The position numbers were made by a program, and so were the translations under genes. A stretch of DNA of 64,000 nucleotides from DATFVJ01 sp963851085 (GTDB lineage: Bacteria; Actinomycetota; Actinomycetes; Streptosporangiales; Streptosporangiaceae), in contig CAWKNX010000010.1 of the NCBI GenBank assembly GCA_963851085.1, positions 496,001 through 560,000 on the forward strand, read 5' to 3'. The notes under the pieces are model-generated. The model made no database searches. It was not told where the DNA came from and saw nothing but the letters and a program-made list of their open reading frames with translations. Below, piece by piece: positions 38,456-47,743 of the stretch (within the stretch, counting starts at the first letter, position 1; each line of letters begins with the position of its first letter).

Positions 38456-39328
38456 GTGGCGGACCAGCCGACGAACGAGGGGGACGACAGGTCGCCAGCC
38501 GTATGGCCCGACCTGCCGGATGGTAGCCAATATGCCGCCCCGTCGGCTTCTGCTGCGTCGGCCGTGCCCGCGGCGGCGCCGGCACTGCCTGCAAGGCCCC
38601 GTCTCGGGCTGGCGGTAACCGCGGTCGTGGCCGGGCTGATCGGGCTGGCCGCATCGCTTGTCGGCCTGGACGTCGGCATCATGCCACGCCACTTCACCGC
38701 GTCGGAGCAGCAGAAGATCACCTCATGGGAGGTCGGCAAGCGGTGGCGCACCTGGCCCGCCGGCGCGATCTTCCCTGCCGCCGTCACCTACCGCATTCCC
38801 GCGACCAACCTGGCGAGTGACACAGGCCTCACCCTGACGGCCCGCCGGGTGGGGATCGCACCCGAGGCGTCGTGCGCCACTGTTACGGACACCGCCGCCG
38901 CGGGTCTGCTCGCCCGCCACGGCTGCACCGCCGTGCTGCGTGCGACCTACGTGGACGCAACCGGCGCCTTCGTCACGACGGTCGGGGTCGCGGTGCTGCC
39001 GAGCGCGCGCGCGGCGGATGCGGTGGCCGCCGCGCTGTCCAGCCCGGGCGCCTTGTCACCTGGGGTCCGCGTGGCATCCTTCCCTGGCACGCTGAGCGCA
39101 TGGTTCGGTAACCAGGGCCGCCAGGTCTCGCTGAGCATCTCAGTGGGCCCGTACCTTGTCATGTACGCGGCGGGATATGCGGACGGACGGCCGCGCGCGG
39201 GCGCGGAGGGGGATAAGTATGGGCACGGTGAGCTGCTGAGCGTGGCTGAGGGGATCGCCGATGACATCGCGGCCAACATGGGAGCGCAGCCACCGCCACC
39301 GGTCTGCCCGGGAGCACCCGGATGCTGA
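38456..39328 (+). CDS. Single-pass membrane protein of unknown function, partner of the S8 protease
   Basis: 290 residues. An acidic, Ala/Pro-rich cytoplasmic N-terminus of about 50 residues is followed by one transmembrane helix (LGLAVTAVVAGLIGLAASLVGL-like; core AVVAGLIGLAASLVGL) and a 215-residue external domain with two Cys (SCATVTD and HGCTAVL) that may form a disulfide. I recognise no family. It overlaps the protease start by seven bases, so the two are co-translated and probably work together at the membrane. Confidence 0.75.
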   Translation: MADQPTNEGDDRSPAVWPDLPDGSQYAAPSASAASAVPAAAPALPARPRLGLAVTAVVAGLIGLAASLVGLDVGIMPRHFTASEQQKITSWEVGKRWRTWPAGAIFPAAVTYRIPATNLASDTGLTLTARRVGIAPEASCATVTDTAAAGLLARHGCTAVLRATYVDATGAFVTTVGVAVLPSARAADAVAAALSSPGALSPGVRVASFPGTLSAWFGNQGRQVSLSISVGPYLVMYAAGYADGRPRAGAEGDKYGHGELLSVAEGIADDIAANMGAQPPPPVCPGAPGC

Positions 39329-40953
39329 CCCGCAGCGATCGGGGGACGAGGACCGCGCCAGCCGTTAAGGACCTGTTCGTTCCAGCGCTGTTCGCTACGG
39401 CGCTGTTCGCTACGGCGCTTACGGTCGCCGCCCGGCCGGCCAGCGCAGATAGCGTGCGCGATACGCAGCAGTGGGTCCTCGATGATCTGCGGGCGCCGCA
39501 GGCTTGGGCGACGAGCCAGGGCCGGGGGATCACGGTCGCCGTGCTCGACAGCGGAGTGGATCCAGGCGTCTCCGACCTGGCCGGATCGGTGGCAACGGGC
39601 CCGGACTACACACAGACGGGCACCACGCCTTCGAACCCGCACTGGGGTGAGCACGGGACCTGGATGGCCTCGCTGATCGCGGGCCACGGCCACGGGGGCG
39701 GCGGCAGCGGAATCCTTGGCATAGCGCCCCAATCAAGGATCCTGTCCATCCGGGTGATCACCGATCACGACGATCCCGGGTACGAGAACTACCAGCACGA
39801 ACCGCCGGACGAGATCCAGAACGCCCTGGCCAGCGCCATCCGTTATGCCGTGCGTCACGGTGCCGCCGTGATCAGCATGTCGATCGGGTACAGCCAGCCG
39901 AGCACTTCGGTCCGGTCGGCGTTGCAGTACGCGGAGGACAGCGGGACGGTCGTGGTCGCGTCGTCGGGAAACTCCGGTGACAGCTGGTTCGCGCACACGC
40001 ACAGTTATGCCCCCTACTCGTTTCCTGCGGACTATCCGGGTGTCCTTGCCGTGGGTGCCGCCGACCGCAACGGCTCGCGCGCGGGTTTCTCCAGTGACAA
40101 CCTCTCGGTTCAAGTCGCGGCGCCAGGCGTCAACGTGCCTGCGCAAGGCCGCGATGGTCAGTATTGGGAGGTCAGCGGGACGAGCCCGGCATGTGCGCTC
40201 GTGGCGGGGGCGGTTGCGCTCATCAAGGCGAGGTACCCAGGTCTGTCGCCGGCTCTCGTCGGCGAGGCGATTGTGTCCACCACGCGCGACCGCCCGCCGA
40301 CGGGATATGACGAGCGCGTCGGCTTTGGCATGGTGGACGCGTCCGCGGCACTCACGCGGGCGAAGACGATCTCCAGGGACGTCCCCGCCGGCGGATTCCT
40401 GGCCCGCAGCGGCCAGGCGGTCATCTCACCGGATCAGCATTTCGGCGGCGGGCCGGCCGCGTCGCCCCCCCGCCCGTGCACCCGCGCGGCATCTGGCCGC
40501 TCGCTGGATTCGGGCTGCTCGGCCTGACGTCGCTGGTCCTCGTCGTGGCGTCGCTGACGCGGATCATCGCGGTGCGACGGTCGCTATCGCTACGCGGCCA
40601 ATGATTTCGGCGCCGCGGCTGACTGGGCCCAAGGGAGCTTCCCCGCCGGGCCGCCGCCGCAGGACAGTTCCATGGGCCAGCCCATCGGGTATGCGCCATC
40701 TCCCCTGGGCGCTCCGCCCCGGTCCCCCGCGACGCCCACCGCGCCCGCGACGCCCACCGCGCCCGCGACGCCCACCGCGCCCGCGCCGCCTCCCGCGCCC
40801 GCGCCGCCTGGGCCAACGCCGCCGCCCGGCCTCGCGCCGCCAGATGCCACGGCGCCACCGTCATATGGCCAAGGTCCCGCTGACCCCGCGGGTCCGCCGC
40901 AATCGTCCGGCCCTGACGCGGTCCCACCTTCTTCCCTAACGGAGCCGTGGTGA
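39322..40953 (+). CDS. Mycosin-like S8 (subtilisin) membrane-anchored serine protease, two apparent frameshifts near C-terminus
   Basis: A signal peptide ends PASAD. The catalytic triad is in AVLDSGVD (Asp), HWGEHGTWMASLIAG (His) and VSGTSPACALVAG (Ser), as in mycosins that accompany type VII secretion. The first frame runs to 40527 but degenerates after a run of seven C at 40466. In the next frame a clear membrane anchor appears (GFGLLGLTSLVLVVASL). From about 40577 a third frame gives RYRYAANDFGAAADWAQG and a Pro/Ala-rich tail with three ATPTAP units ending LTEPW at 40953. That stop overlaps the next GTG as GTGA, supporting the tail as real. No ESX ATPase or WXG100 gene is in the window. 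Confidence 0.8.
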
Positions 40954-41303
40954 CACGCGGCCAGCACACCGACGGCACCCGGCAGGTGGACGGCTTCGCC
41001 GAACGGGTGCTCGACGTCGTGGACCAGATCCCAGCCGGCCGGGTCATGTCCTACGGTGACATCGCGGAGTACCTGGGTGAAGGCGGCCCTCGCCAGGTCG
41101 GCCGGGTGATGGCCCTGTGGGGTGGCGCCGTGCCCTGGTGGCGGGTGATCCACGCCGACGGGTCGCCGCCACCTGGCCACGAGCGGGCGGCTTACGCGCA
41201 CTATCGGGCGGAAACCACACCGCTTCGCTCGCCGGGCCCGACTGTGCGGGTGGACATGCGGCTTGCCCGCTGGCCCGGTCGCTGCGGCATCCTTGACGCA
41301 TGA
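40950..41303 (+). CDS. Alkyltransferase-like protein (ATL), MGMT family
   Basis: 117 residues with the fold of the O6-alkylguanine transferase C-terminal domain: QIPAGRVMSYGDIAEYLG and GGPRQVGRVMAL DNA-recognition helices. The alkyl-acceptor motif PCHRV is replaced by PWWRVI. Loss of Cys is the hallmark of ATL proteins, which bind O6-alkylguanine without repairing it and hand it to nucleotide excision repair. GTG 40950 overlaps the protease stop, and its own stop overlaps the phosphatase ATG, so the three are coupled. Confidence 0.9.
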   Translation: MTRGQHTDGTRQVDGFAERVLDVVDQIPAGRVMSYGDIAEYLGEGGPRQVGRVMALWGGAVPWWRVIHADGSPPPGHERAAYAHYRAETTPLRSPGPTVRVDMRLARWPGRCGILDA

Positions 41304-41857
41304 CACCTGGCCAGCGACCTCGGGCGGCATCGGTCCCGCCGCCGCGCGACCCGGGCAGGCCCTACCGGGTCTGCTTGGTGTGCATGGGAAACATCTGCCG
41401 CTCGCCCATGGCCGAGTCCGTGGTGCGGGCCGAGGTCGAGCGGGCCGGTATCGGTGGCTTGGTCGAAGTTGACAGCGCGGGCATCGGCGACTGGCACGAA
41501 GGGGAGCGGATGGACCCCAGAGCCAGTGCGGAGCTTGCCCGGCACAGTTACCTGAGCAGTGGTCACCGGGCACGGCAGATCGGGCCGTCATGGCTGCCTG
41601 ACCGTGACCTCGTCGTGGCCATGGACCGGCAGAACCTTCGCGCACTGGTCCGGATGGCCGGCCGGGCAGGTGCGGGAGACCGGATCCGGTTGCTGCGTTC
41701 CTTTGACCCCGGGTCACCAGAGGGCGCCGAGGTCCCTGATCCATATCTCGGATCCGGCGAGTCGTTCGCCCACGTCCTGGTGCTGATCGAGGCCGCCGCG
41801 AAGGAACTCGCCACCCGCCTGGCCGAGACGCTCGCGCCGCGGCGCGCGGATTCGTAA
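41300..41857 (+). CDS. Low-molecular-weight protein tyrosine phosphatase
   Basis: 185 residues. VCLVCMGNICRSPMAE holds the P-loop CX5RS, and PDPYLGSGESF supplies the general-acid Asp. A 20-residue N-terminal Pro/Arg-rich extension precedes the domain. These enzymes dephosphorylate tyrosine on bacterial kinases and exopolysaccharide regulators. ATG 41300 overlaps the ATL stop (ATGA). Confidence 0.9.
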   Translation: MTPGQRPRAASVPPPRDPGRPYRVCLVCMGNICRSPMAESVVRAEVERAGIGGLVEVDSAGIGDWHEGERMDPRASAELARHSYLSSGHRARQIGPSWLPDRDLVVAMDRQNLRALVRMAGRAGAGDRIRLLRSFDPGSPEGAEVPDPYLGSGESFAHVLVLIEAAAKELATRLAETLAPRRADS

Positions 41858-41965
41858 CGTGGTGCGCCGTCACCGTGGGGATCGCCGACGGGCGGCCGCC
41901 GTCACTGCCGCCGGTTGCCGCGAGCGGTCGGGCATGCCGCATAACCAGGGAGGCGCTACGCGGCC

Positions 41966-42817
41966 GTGATCGATGACCGCATTTCGGCTCTGCTCGGTGT
42001 CGGCGTGCGGGATGTCCGCCCGCTCGGCGCACAGCATCGCTGGCGTACGTACCGTGCCACGCTCGCGGACGGGCGTGAGGTGTTCGTCAAGGCCGCGGCC
42101 GCGCCCCTCGGCGGGCTGCTGCCGGCCGAGGAGCGTGGCCTGCGCTGGCTACAGGCGGCAGGGCACACGCCTGTACCCGAGGTGCTCGGCTGCGACGAGT
42201 CCACGCTGGTGCTGTCCTGGCTCCAGCCAGGCAGCCCTGACCGGACCGCGGCAGAACGGTTCGGGCGTGATCTCGCCGCATTGCACGCGTCAGGGGCAGA
42301 CAGGTTCGGCGCGCCGTGGGAGGGATTCATCGCCTCGCTTCCGCTGGACAACACGATGGAGGACGCGTGGCCGTCGTGGTATGCGCGGCGCCGTGTCGCA
42401 CCTTTCCTGCGCCGCGCCGCGGACAGCGGCGCGTTGTCCGCCACCGACGTGGCGCTGATCGAGACCGTCATGGCGCGGATCGGCGACGTGGCCGGGCCCG
42501 CCGAGCCGCCCGCCAGGATCCACGGCGACTGCTGGTCGGGGAACGTGATCTGGGCGCAGGGGCGAGGCTGGCTGGTGGACCCGGCCGCGCATGGCGGCCA
42601 CAGAGAGACCGATCTGGCCATGCTCGCCCTGTTCGGTGCGCCTTATCTGGACCGCATCATGGCGGCCTACACCGAGGCCACGCCGCTCGCCGACGGCTGG
42701 CGGGCCCGCACGGCCTTGCACCAACTCCACCCGCTGCTTGTACACGTATGCCTGTTCGGCGCGGGCTACCGGGCCGCCGCTATCGACGCGGCGCGCGCCG
42801 CCCTCGCGGCCGGCTGA
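41966..42817 (+). CDS. Fructosamine-kinase-family protein
   Basis: 283 residues of the APH-like kinase fold: VFVKAAAAPLG supplies the ATP-site Lys, LLPAEERGLRWL the Glu, and RIHGDCWSGNVIWAQG the catalytic loop, followed by LVDPAAHGGHRETDLAML with the metal-binding Asp. Known members phosphorylate ketosamines so that the sugar detaches from glycated protein. It starts at GTG 41966. The family commonly follows a low-molecular-weight phosphatase gene in actinobacteria, as here. Confidence 0.88.
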   Translation: MIDDRISALLGVGVRDVRPLGAQHRWRTYRATLADGREVFVKAAAAPLGGLLPAEERGLRWLQAAGHTPVPEVLGCDESTLVLSWLQPGSPDRTAAERFGRDLAALHASGADRFGAPWEGFIASLPLDNTMEDAWPSWYARRRVAPFLRRAADSGALSATDVALIETVMARIGDVAGPAEPPARIHGDCWSGNVIWAQGRGWLVDPAAHGGHRETDLAMLALFGAPYLDRIMAAYTEATPLADGWRARTALHQLHPLLVHVCLFGAGYRAAAIDAARAALAAG

Positions 42818-42866
42818 CGGTGCTCTAGCTCACGGCTGATCCTCGCCCGGCTGAAAGCTCCAGGAC

Positions 42867-42889
42867 CCAGCGATGGCCCATCGCTGGGG
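42867..42889. repeat. 19-bp palindrome, copy 4 (extended to 23 bases)
   Basis: CCCAGCGATGG-C-CCATCGCTGGG, a perfect palindrome with eleven-base arms, 50 bases after the fructosamine-kinase-like gene. Confidence 0.65.
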
Positions 42890-42942
42890 TAACTGCACGT
42901 GCCCGTGGCGCCACGGGCACGCGCCTGCGGGACCACGGGCAC

Positions 42943-43006
42943 GCGCCTGCGCCAGCACGCGCCTGCGCCAGCACGCGCCTGCGCCAGCACGCGCCTGCGC
43001 CAGCAC
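42943..43006. repeat. 16-bp tandem repeat, four units
   Basis: GCGCCTGCGCCAGCAC repeated four times exactly, preceded by two looser GGGCACGCGCCTGCG copies. It is non-coding and precedes the trypsin-like protease gene. Confidence 0.9.
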
Positions 43007-43091
43007 GAGCACGCGGCCGCAGCCGGTCAAATGCCGTATTGGGTAAATGCACCAGATTGTGTGCGTACGATCAGAAGGCGGTTGCAGCCCG

Positions 43092-44108
43092 ATGACGACG
43101 TCCGGTCGGCTTCACCGGCCAGCGCGGGATGCGATGGCCGGGCCACCGACTCACGTTGGCGGCGGAGTGTTGGGGGGCCGAGTGTTGGGGAGCGGAGCGC
43201 GGTCAAGGGCAAGGCTTCCTGTGGTCATGGCAGCGGCGGCCGCGGCCGCACTCCTGACCGGGGCGACGGTGCACACCTCCGGTCACGTGGCTTCCGGCGC
43301 TTCCGCGGCAAGCACGGCAGCTGTGCCTGGGGCCGTCGTCGTGCATTGGTTCGGTGCGCAGGCGCGTGGCGCTGCCGCGACGCACTGGACCCAGAGGGCC
43401 ATGCTGACCGCCGCGCCGGAGGGCGTCAGGAGCGGCGCGGCCGTCGGCGCCGAGGTGCGGCCTTCTCACCCAAGCCCTGGGAACAAGGTCGTCGGCGCGC
43501 TTTTCTTCAGCGACGGGAAAGGTAACCACTTCTGCACGGCGAGTGTCATCACGAGCACGAACAACAATTTATTGATAACCGCCGCGCACTGCATGTACAG
43601 CTACGGTTGGAAGACGAACATCGCCTTTGCCCCCGATTACCGCAATGGTAAGGCACCTTACGGCATCTGGCCGGTAGCGAAAACGACTGTGTACGACAAC
43701 TGGACCAAGACCATGGACCAGAACTACGATTACGCGTTCCTGCAGGTAAGCCCCCCGAAGGCCCGGAGTCTTCAGCTTGTTGTCGGCGCTGCGGATACGC
43801 TCAAGACAAATGCCGGGTCAGGCACCTGGGTCGTCGTTACCGGTTACCCGAGCACGCTGAACCACGCGATCTACTGCCTGAACAAGGCGACCAATTTCTC
43901 CGCCACGCAACTGGAGTTCCGCTGCTCCGGCTTTTCGGCAGGAACCAGCGGCAGCCCGTGGGACGCGCGCTACAACTGGCATACCGGGACAGGCGCGGTC
44001 ATCGGGGTCACTGGCGGTTACCAACGCGGTGGTAAGCGCGCGTCGATCTCCTACAGCGTGCGTCTTGGCGCACCGGCCCGGGCGCTGTACAACCAGGCGA
44101 GCAAGTAG
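43092..44108 (+). CDS. Secreted trypsin-like serine protease
   Basis: 338 residues. A long basic N-terminus is followed by a signal segment (PVVMAAAAAAALLTGATV). The S1 triad is LITAAHCMY (His), DYAFLQV (Asp) and SAGTSGSPW (Ser), with Cys pairs flanking His and Ser. It resembles the secreted V8/trypsin-like enzymes of soil actinobacteria. ATG 43092 is used; a longer frame from 43047 lacks any Shine-Dalgarno. A propeptide of about 60 residues lies between signal and catalytic domain. Confidence 0.85.
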   Translation: MTTSGRLHRPARDAMAGPPTHVGGGVLGGRVLGSGARSRARLPVVMAAAAAAALLTGATVHTSGHVASGASAASTAAVPGAVVVHWFGAQARGAAATHWTQRAMLTAAPEGVRSGAAVGAEVRPSHPSPGNKVVGALFFSDGKGNHFCTASVITSTNNNLLITAAHCMYSYGWKTNIAFAPDYRNGKAPYGIWPVAKTTVYDNWTKTMDQNYDYAFLQVSPPKARSLQLVVGAADTLKTNAGSGTWVVVTGYPSTLNHAIYCLNKATNFSATQLEFRCSGFSAGTSGSPWDARYNWHTGTGAVIGVTGGYQRGGKRASISYSVRLGAPARALYNQASK

Positions 44109-44299
44109 CACCACCGCACATGGTGACCTGGCCGGTGCGGGACCGGACGAATGGCGGCGCGCCGGCCCGCGGCCGCGGCGGATCTGGCCGCCGCCACCTA
44201 CGCCACCGCCCGGCGCGGGGCCGCTGCCATACCCGCCTGTCGGCAGAAGACCGCCGCGCATAGCGAAAGGCCCGCGGACTGTCAGGCCCGTCTGCTGGA

Positions 44300-47200
44300 A
44301 TGCGTATTGCCATGGACCAGCCCGTCCCTTCCTACCGCTTGGTCCGCCGGTCTTCCCCGGCGGCGGACCCGCCGCGCCTCGACCGCGCCCAGCGGGCGGT
44401 GGTCGCCCACCACGGCGGCCCGTTGCTGGTGCTCGCCGGGCCGGGCACGGGAAAGACCACGACAATCGTCGAGGCGGTCACTGACCGGATCGAGCGCCGT
44501 CACGTCGATCCGCAGCGGATCTTGGTGCTCACATTCAGCCGCAAGGCAGCGCACGAGCTGCGTGAGCGGATCACCGCCAGGCTCAGGCGGACCACCCGTG
44601 AGCCGCTCGCGCTCACCTTCCACAGCTACGCCTATGCGCTTGTGCGCAGGGAATTCACCACCGCAGGAGACGAGCCGCCGCGGCTGCTGTCTGGTCCGGA
44701 GCAGTTGCTCGAGGTCAGGCAGATGCTCCGCGGCGATGCACAGGACGGTGCCGACCTCTGGCCACCGCAGCTCCGGCAGGCGCTCACCACCCGCGGGTTC
44801 GCGGAGGAGCTGAGAGACCTTCTGCTCCGCGCGGCAGAGCGGGGCCTCGACGGAGCCGGTCTGGCACGGCTGGGCCGCCGGAGCAAGCGCGAGGAATGGA
44901 TCGCCGCGGGCGCGTTCCTCGAGAGGTACGCCGCACGGTTCGACCTCGCACCGGTGCCCGCCTATGACTACGCGGAAATCATCAGGATCGCCGCGGCCAT
45001 GCTCACCCGTGCCGCGGTCAGGGCCAGGGAGCGCGAGGCCTACGACGCTGTGCTCGTGGACGAGTACCAGGACACCGACCCGGCGCAGGAGGAGTTGCTG
45101 CACGCGCTGGCCTCCGGCGGCCGCGAGCTGATCGTCGTGGGCGATCCGGACCAGTCGATCTACGGATTTCGCGGTGCCGATGTGCGGGGCATCCTCGGGT
45201 TCCCGGACAGGTTCAGGTCAGCCGATGGCCGGCCCGCGCCTGTCGTGGCGCTGCGCGGCAGCCGCCGCAGCGGCGCCGTGCTGCTCGCGGCCTCGCGCCG
45301 GGTGGCGGCCCGGCTTCCGGCCTTCCAGGGCGGGGGAGGCCCTGCCCATGGTCCCGGGCATCGCGACCTCGTGCCCGTCAGCGGCGACGGGTCAGGCACC
45401 CCCGCCCGCGCGGCCGCCGATGGGACACGCGGGGCAGAGCACGCGGCCGGCGCTGGCGCCGCAGCACGGACTGCGAGGTCGGCCGACGTGAGGATCATCG
45501 TCGCGGAAAGCACGAGCCAGGAGGCGGCGGTGGTCGCGGACACCCTGCGCCGCGCCCATCTCGAGGACGGCGTGCCGTGGCGGAAGATGGCCGTCCTCGT
45601 GCGGTCGGCGCGCTTGCAGGTGCCGCTGCTTCGCCGGGCCCTCATCGCGGCGGGGGTTCCTGTGACCGTCGCGGGGGATGAGGTACCTCTCGTCGGGGAG
45701 CCCGCGATCCGGCCCCTGCTGCTGTTGCTGCGCTGTGCGCTCTATCCGGCGACGCTCGACGGAGAGGCCGCCGCCGAGCTGCTCACAGGCCCACTCGGTG
45801 GCACCGACGCGCTCGGGCTCCGCCGGCTGCGGCGGGCGCTCCGCGCGGCTGACGCCGGTGCCGGCGACGACAGGCCTGGTCCGCGGCCGGCTGGTTCCGC
45901 GCGCGCGGACGTTGGGCCGCCCCGTCCAGCGTCGGTGAACTCGGGGCCGGCCGCTCCAGCGCAGGTGGATCCAGGTCCCCCCGCTCCGGTGCGGGCGGGC
46001 CCCGAGCCGCCCAAAGCGCCGGCTGCGGGGCCCGCGGCGCCGGGTGACCTGCTCGCCTCGGCACTGCGGGATCCTCGTGCCCTGATCCTCGTCGCCTGGG
46101 ACGTCCGGGAGCCCGCGCAGCGCGTCGCGGGCCTGCTCGCTGCCGCGCGGCAGGTCATCGAGGAGGACGGCGCCGCTGAGGACGTTCTCTGGGCGGTGTG
46201 GCAGCAGTCCGGGCTCGCGGCGCGATGGCAAGCGGCGTCAGCCGAGGGCGGCGCTCGCGGCGCGGCAGCGGACCGGGATCTGGACGCGGTACTCGCGCTG
46301 TTCGATTCGGCGGCCCGGCATACGGACCGGCTGCCTCCCGGCGCGCCTGGCCTATTCCTTGAGAGCCTTACCGGGCAGGAGATCCCCGGCGACACGCTGG
46401 CTGAACGTGCCCCGGCAGGCGACGCGGTCCGCGTCCTGACAGCGCACAGGTCCAAGGGCCTGGAGTGGGATGTCGTCATCGTGGCAGGTGTACAGGAGGG
46501 CACCTGGCCCGATCTTCGGCTGCGCGGCTCGCTGCTCGGTGTGGACGAGCTTGTCGAGGTCGCGGCGGGCTCGCAGCTCGCTGCCGCGGAGGCCGCAGCC
46601 GTGGCCGCCACCTACAAGCTCCTCGCAGAGGAACGCAGGCTGTTCTACGTCGCGGTGACGCGGGCACGCCACAGGGTCGTGGTGACATCGGTCGGCGGCG
46701 ACGATACCGAGGAGCGCCCGTCGCGGTTCCTGCGCGAGCTGGCGGGCGGTGACACGCCCATCGAACGGGTCGCTGACGGCCAGGCGCGCTGGCTTTCGCT
46801 CCCGGCTCTGGTCGCGAGCCTGCGGGCCACCGCCTCGGATGTCATGAAGCCGGACCAGCTGCGCGTCGCGGCGGCTGCGCGGCTGGCAGAACTCGCCGCC
46901 GCGGGTGTCCGCGGCGCGCACCCGAGCCACTGGTACGCGCTCACCGAACTGTCGGACGCGGGCCCGGTCACCGGCGAGGGCGAGACCGTCCGGCTGTCAC
47001 CTTCACAGACCGAGTCCTTCACCGCATGCGGCCTGCGCTGGCTGCTTGAAGCGGCCGCCGGCGCGCGCGCACCGGACGTGGCACGCAGCCTTGGCACGGT
47101 CATCCACGCCGCGGCGGTGCTCGCCGCGGAAGGTGCGCAGGACGATGAGATCTCCGACCGCATCGACGAGGCGTGGCAGCACCTGGATTTCGGCAGCGCC

Positions 47201-47743
47201 TGGTACGGCGAGAAACGGCGCGAGGAGGCGCACCGGATGGTCCGCCGTTTCCTTGACTGGCATCTGGCGAACCCGCGCAAGCTGGCCGGTACCGAGGAGC
47301 CGTTCCGGATTCGGCTGGGCCGGGTGGAGATCACCGGGAGGGTGGACCGGCTGGAGACCGACGATCATGGCCGCGGTGTGATCGTCGATCTGAAGACGGG
47401 CACGGGCAGGCCATCCGACGACGACCTCGACCGTCATCCGCAGCTTGGTGTCTACCAGCTCGCCGTGCTGCTCGGGGCGTTCGAGCGGTTTGGGCTCATT
47501 GAGCCGGGTGGCGCGGAGCTCGTCCAGGTCGGCAAGGCGGGGCTGAGCGCGAGAGCGCGCGTGCAGCGGCAGCGTGAGCTCGCGGCGGACCCTGAGCCTG
47601 ACTGGCCCCACGCGCTTGTCGACGCGGTGGCGGAGGGTATGGCGGGTCCCGTCTTCACGGCGACGGTCAACCCCGGCTGCCGAACATGCCCGGTGGCCTC
47701 GTGCTGCCCGGTCCACGAACGCGGTGGCCAGGTGACGCCGTGA
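44300..47743 (+). CDS. adnA: AdnA-like helicase-nuclease subunit
   Basis: 1147 residues. The UvrD-type helicase core has LAGPGTGKTTT (Walker A, about residue 45), LVDEYQDTDPAQEE (II), VGDPDQSIYGFRG (III), VLTAHRSKGLEWDVVIV (V) and YVAVTRARHRV (VI). The C-terminal RecB nuclease domain has GVIVDLKTG near 1030 and cysteines CGLRW...CRTCPVASCCP for an Fe-S cluster. With the next gene it forms the actinobacterial end-resection machine AdnAB, the counterpart of RecBCD/AddAB. A Pro/Ala-rich insertion (about residues 520-575) separates helicase subdomains. The start is ATG 44300 or 44312. The stop overlaps the adnB GTG. Confidence 0.92.
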   Translation: MRIAMDQPVPSYRLVRRSSPAADPPRLDRAQRAVVAHHGGPLLVLAGPGTGKTTTIVEAVTDRIERRHVDPQRILVLTFSRKAAHELRERITARLRRTTREPLALTFHSYAYALVRREFTTAGDEPPRLLSGPEQLLEVRQMLRGDAQDGADLWPPQLRQALTTRGFAEELRDLLLRAAERGLDGAGLARLGRRSKREEWIAAGAFLERYAARFDLAPVPAYDYAEIIRIAAAMLTRAAVRAREREAYDAVLVDEYQDTDPAQEELLHALASGGRELIVVGDPDQSIYGFRGADVRGILGFPDRFRSADGRPAPVVALRGSRRSGAVLLAASRRVAARLPAFQGGGGPAHGPGHRDLVPVSGDGSGTPARAAADGTRGAEHAAGAGAAARTARSADVRIIVAESTSQEAAVVADTLRRAHLEDGVPWRKMAVLVRSARLQVPLLRRALIAAGVPVTVAGDEVPLVGEPAIRPLLLLLRCALYPATLDGEAAAELLTGPLGGTDALGLRRLRRALRAADAGAGDDRPGPRPAGSARADVGPPRPASVNSGPAAPAQVDPGPPAPVRAGPEPPKAPAAGPAAPGDLLASALRDPRALILVAWDVREPAQRVAGLLAAARQVIEEDGAAEDVLWAVWQQSGLAARWQAASAEGGARGAAADRDLDAVLALFDSAARHTDRLPPGAPGLFLESLTGQEIPGDTLAERAPAGDAVRVLTAHRSKGLEWDVVIVAGVQEGTWPDLRLRGSLLGVDELVEVAAGSQLAAAEAAAVAATYKLLAEERRLFYVAVTRARHRVVVTSVGGDDTEERPSRFLRELAGGDTPIERVADGQARWLSLPALVASLRATASDVMKPDQLRVAAAARLAELAAAGVRGAHPSHWYALTELSDAGPVTGEGETVRLSPSQTESFTACGLRWLLEAAAGARAPDVARSLGTVIHAAAVLAAEGAQDDEISDRIDEAWQHLDFGSAWYGEKRREEAHRMVRRFLDWHLANPRKLAGTEEPFRIRLGRVEITGRVDRLETDDHGRGVIVDLKTGTGRPSDDDLDRHPQLGVYQLAVLLGAFERFGLIEPGGAELVQVGKAGLSARARVQRQRELAADPEPDWPHALVDAVAEGMAGPVFTATVNPGCRTCPVASCCPVHERGGQVTP

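Noticed and set aside
10037..40953. Programmed ribosomal frameshifting as explanation for the broken genes
   Set aside because: Shifts occur in many unrelated genes and in both directions, with no shared slippery heptamer or downstream structure; indels are simpler.
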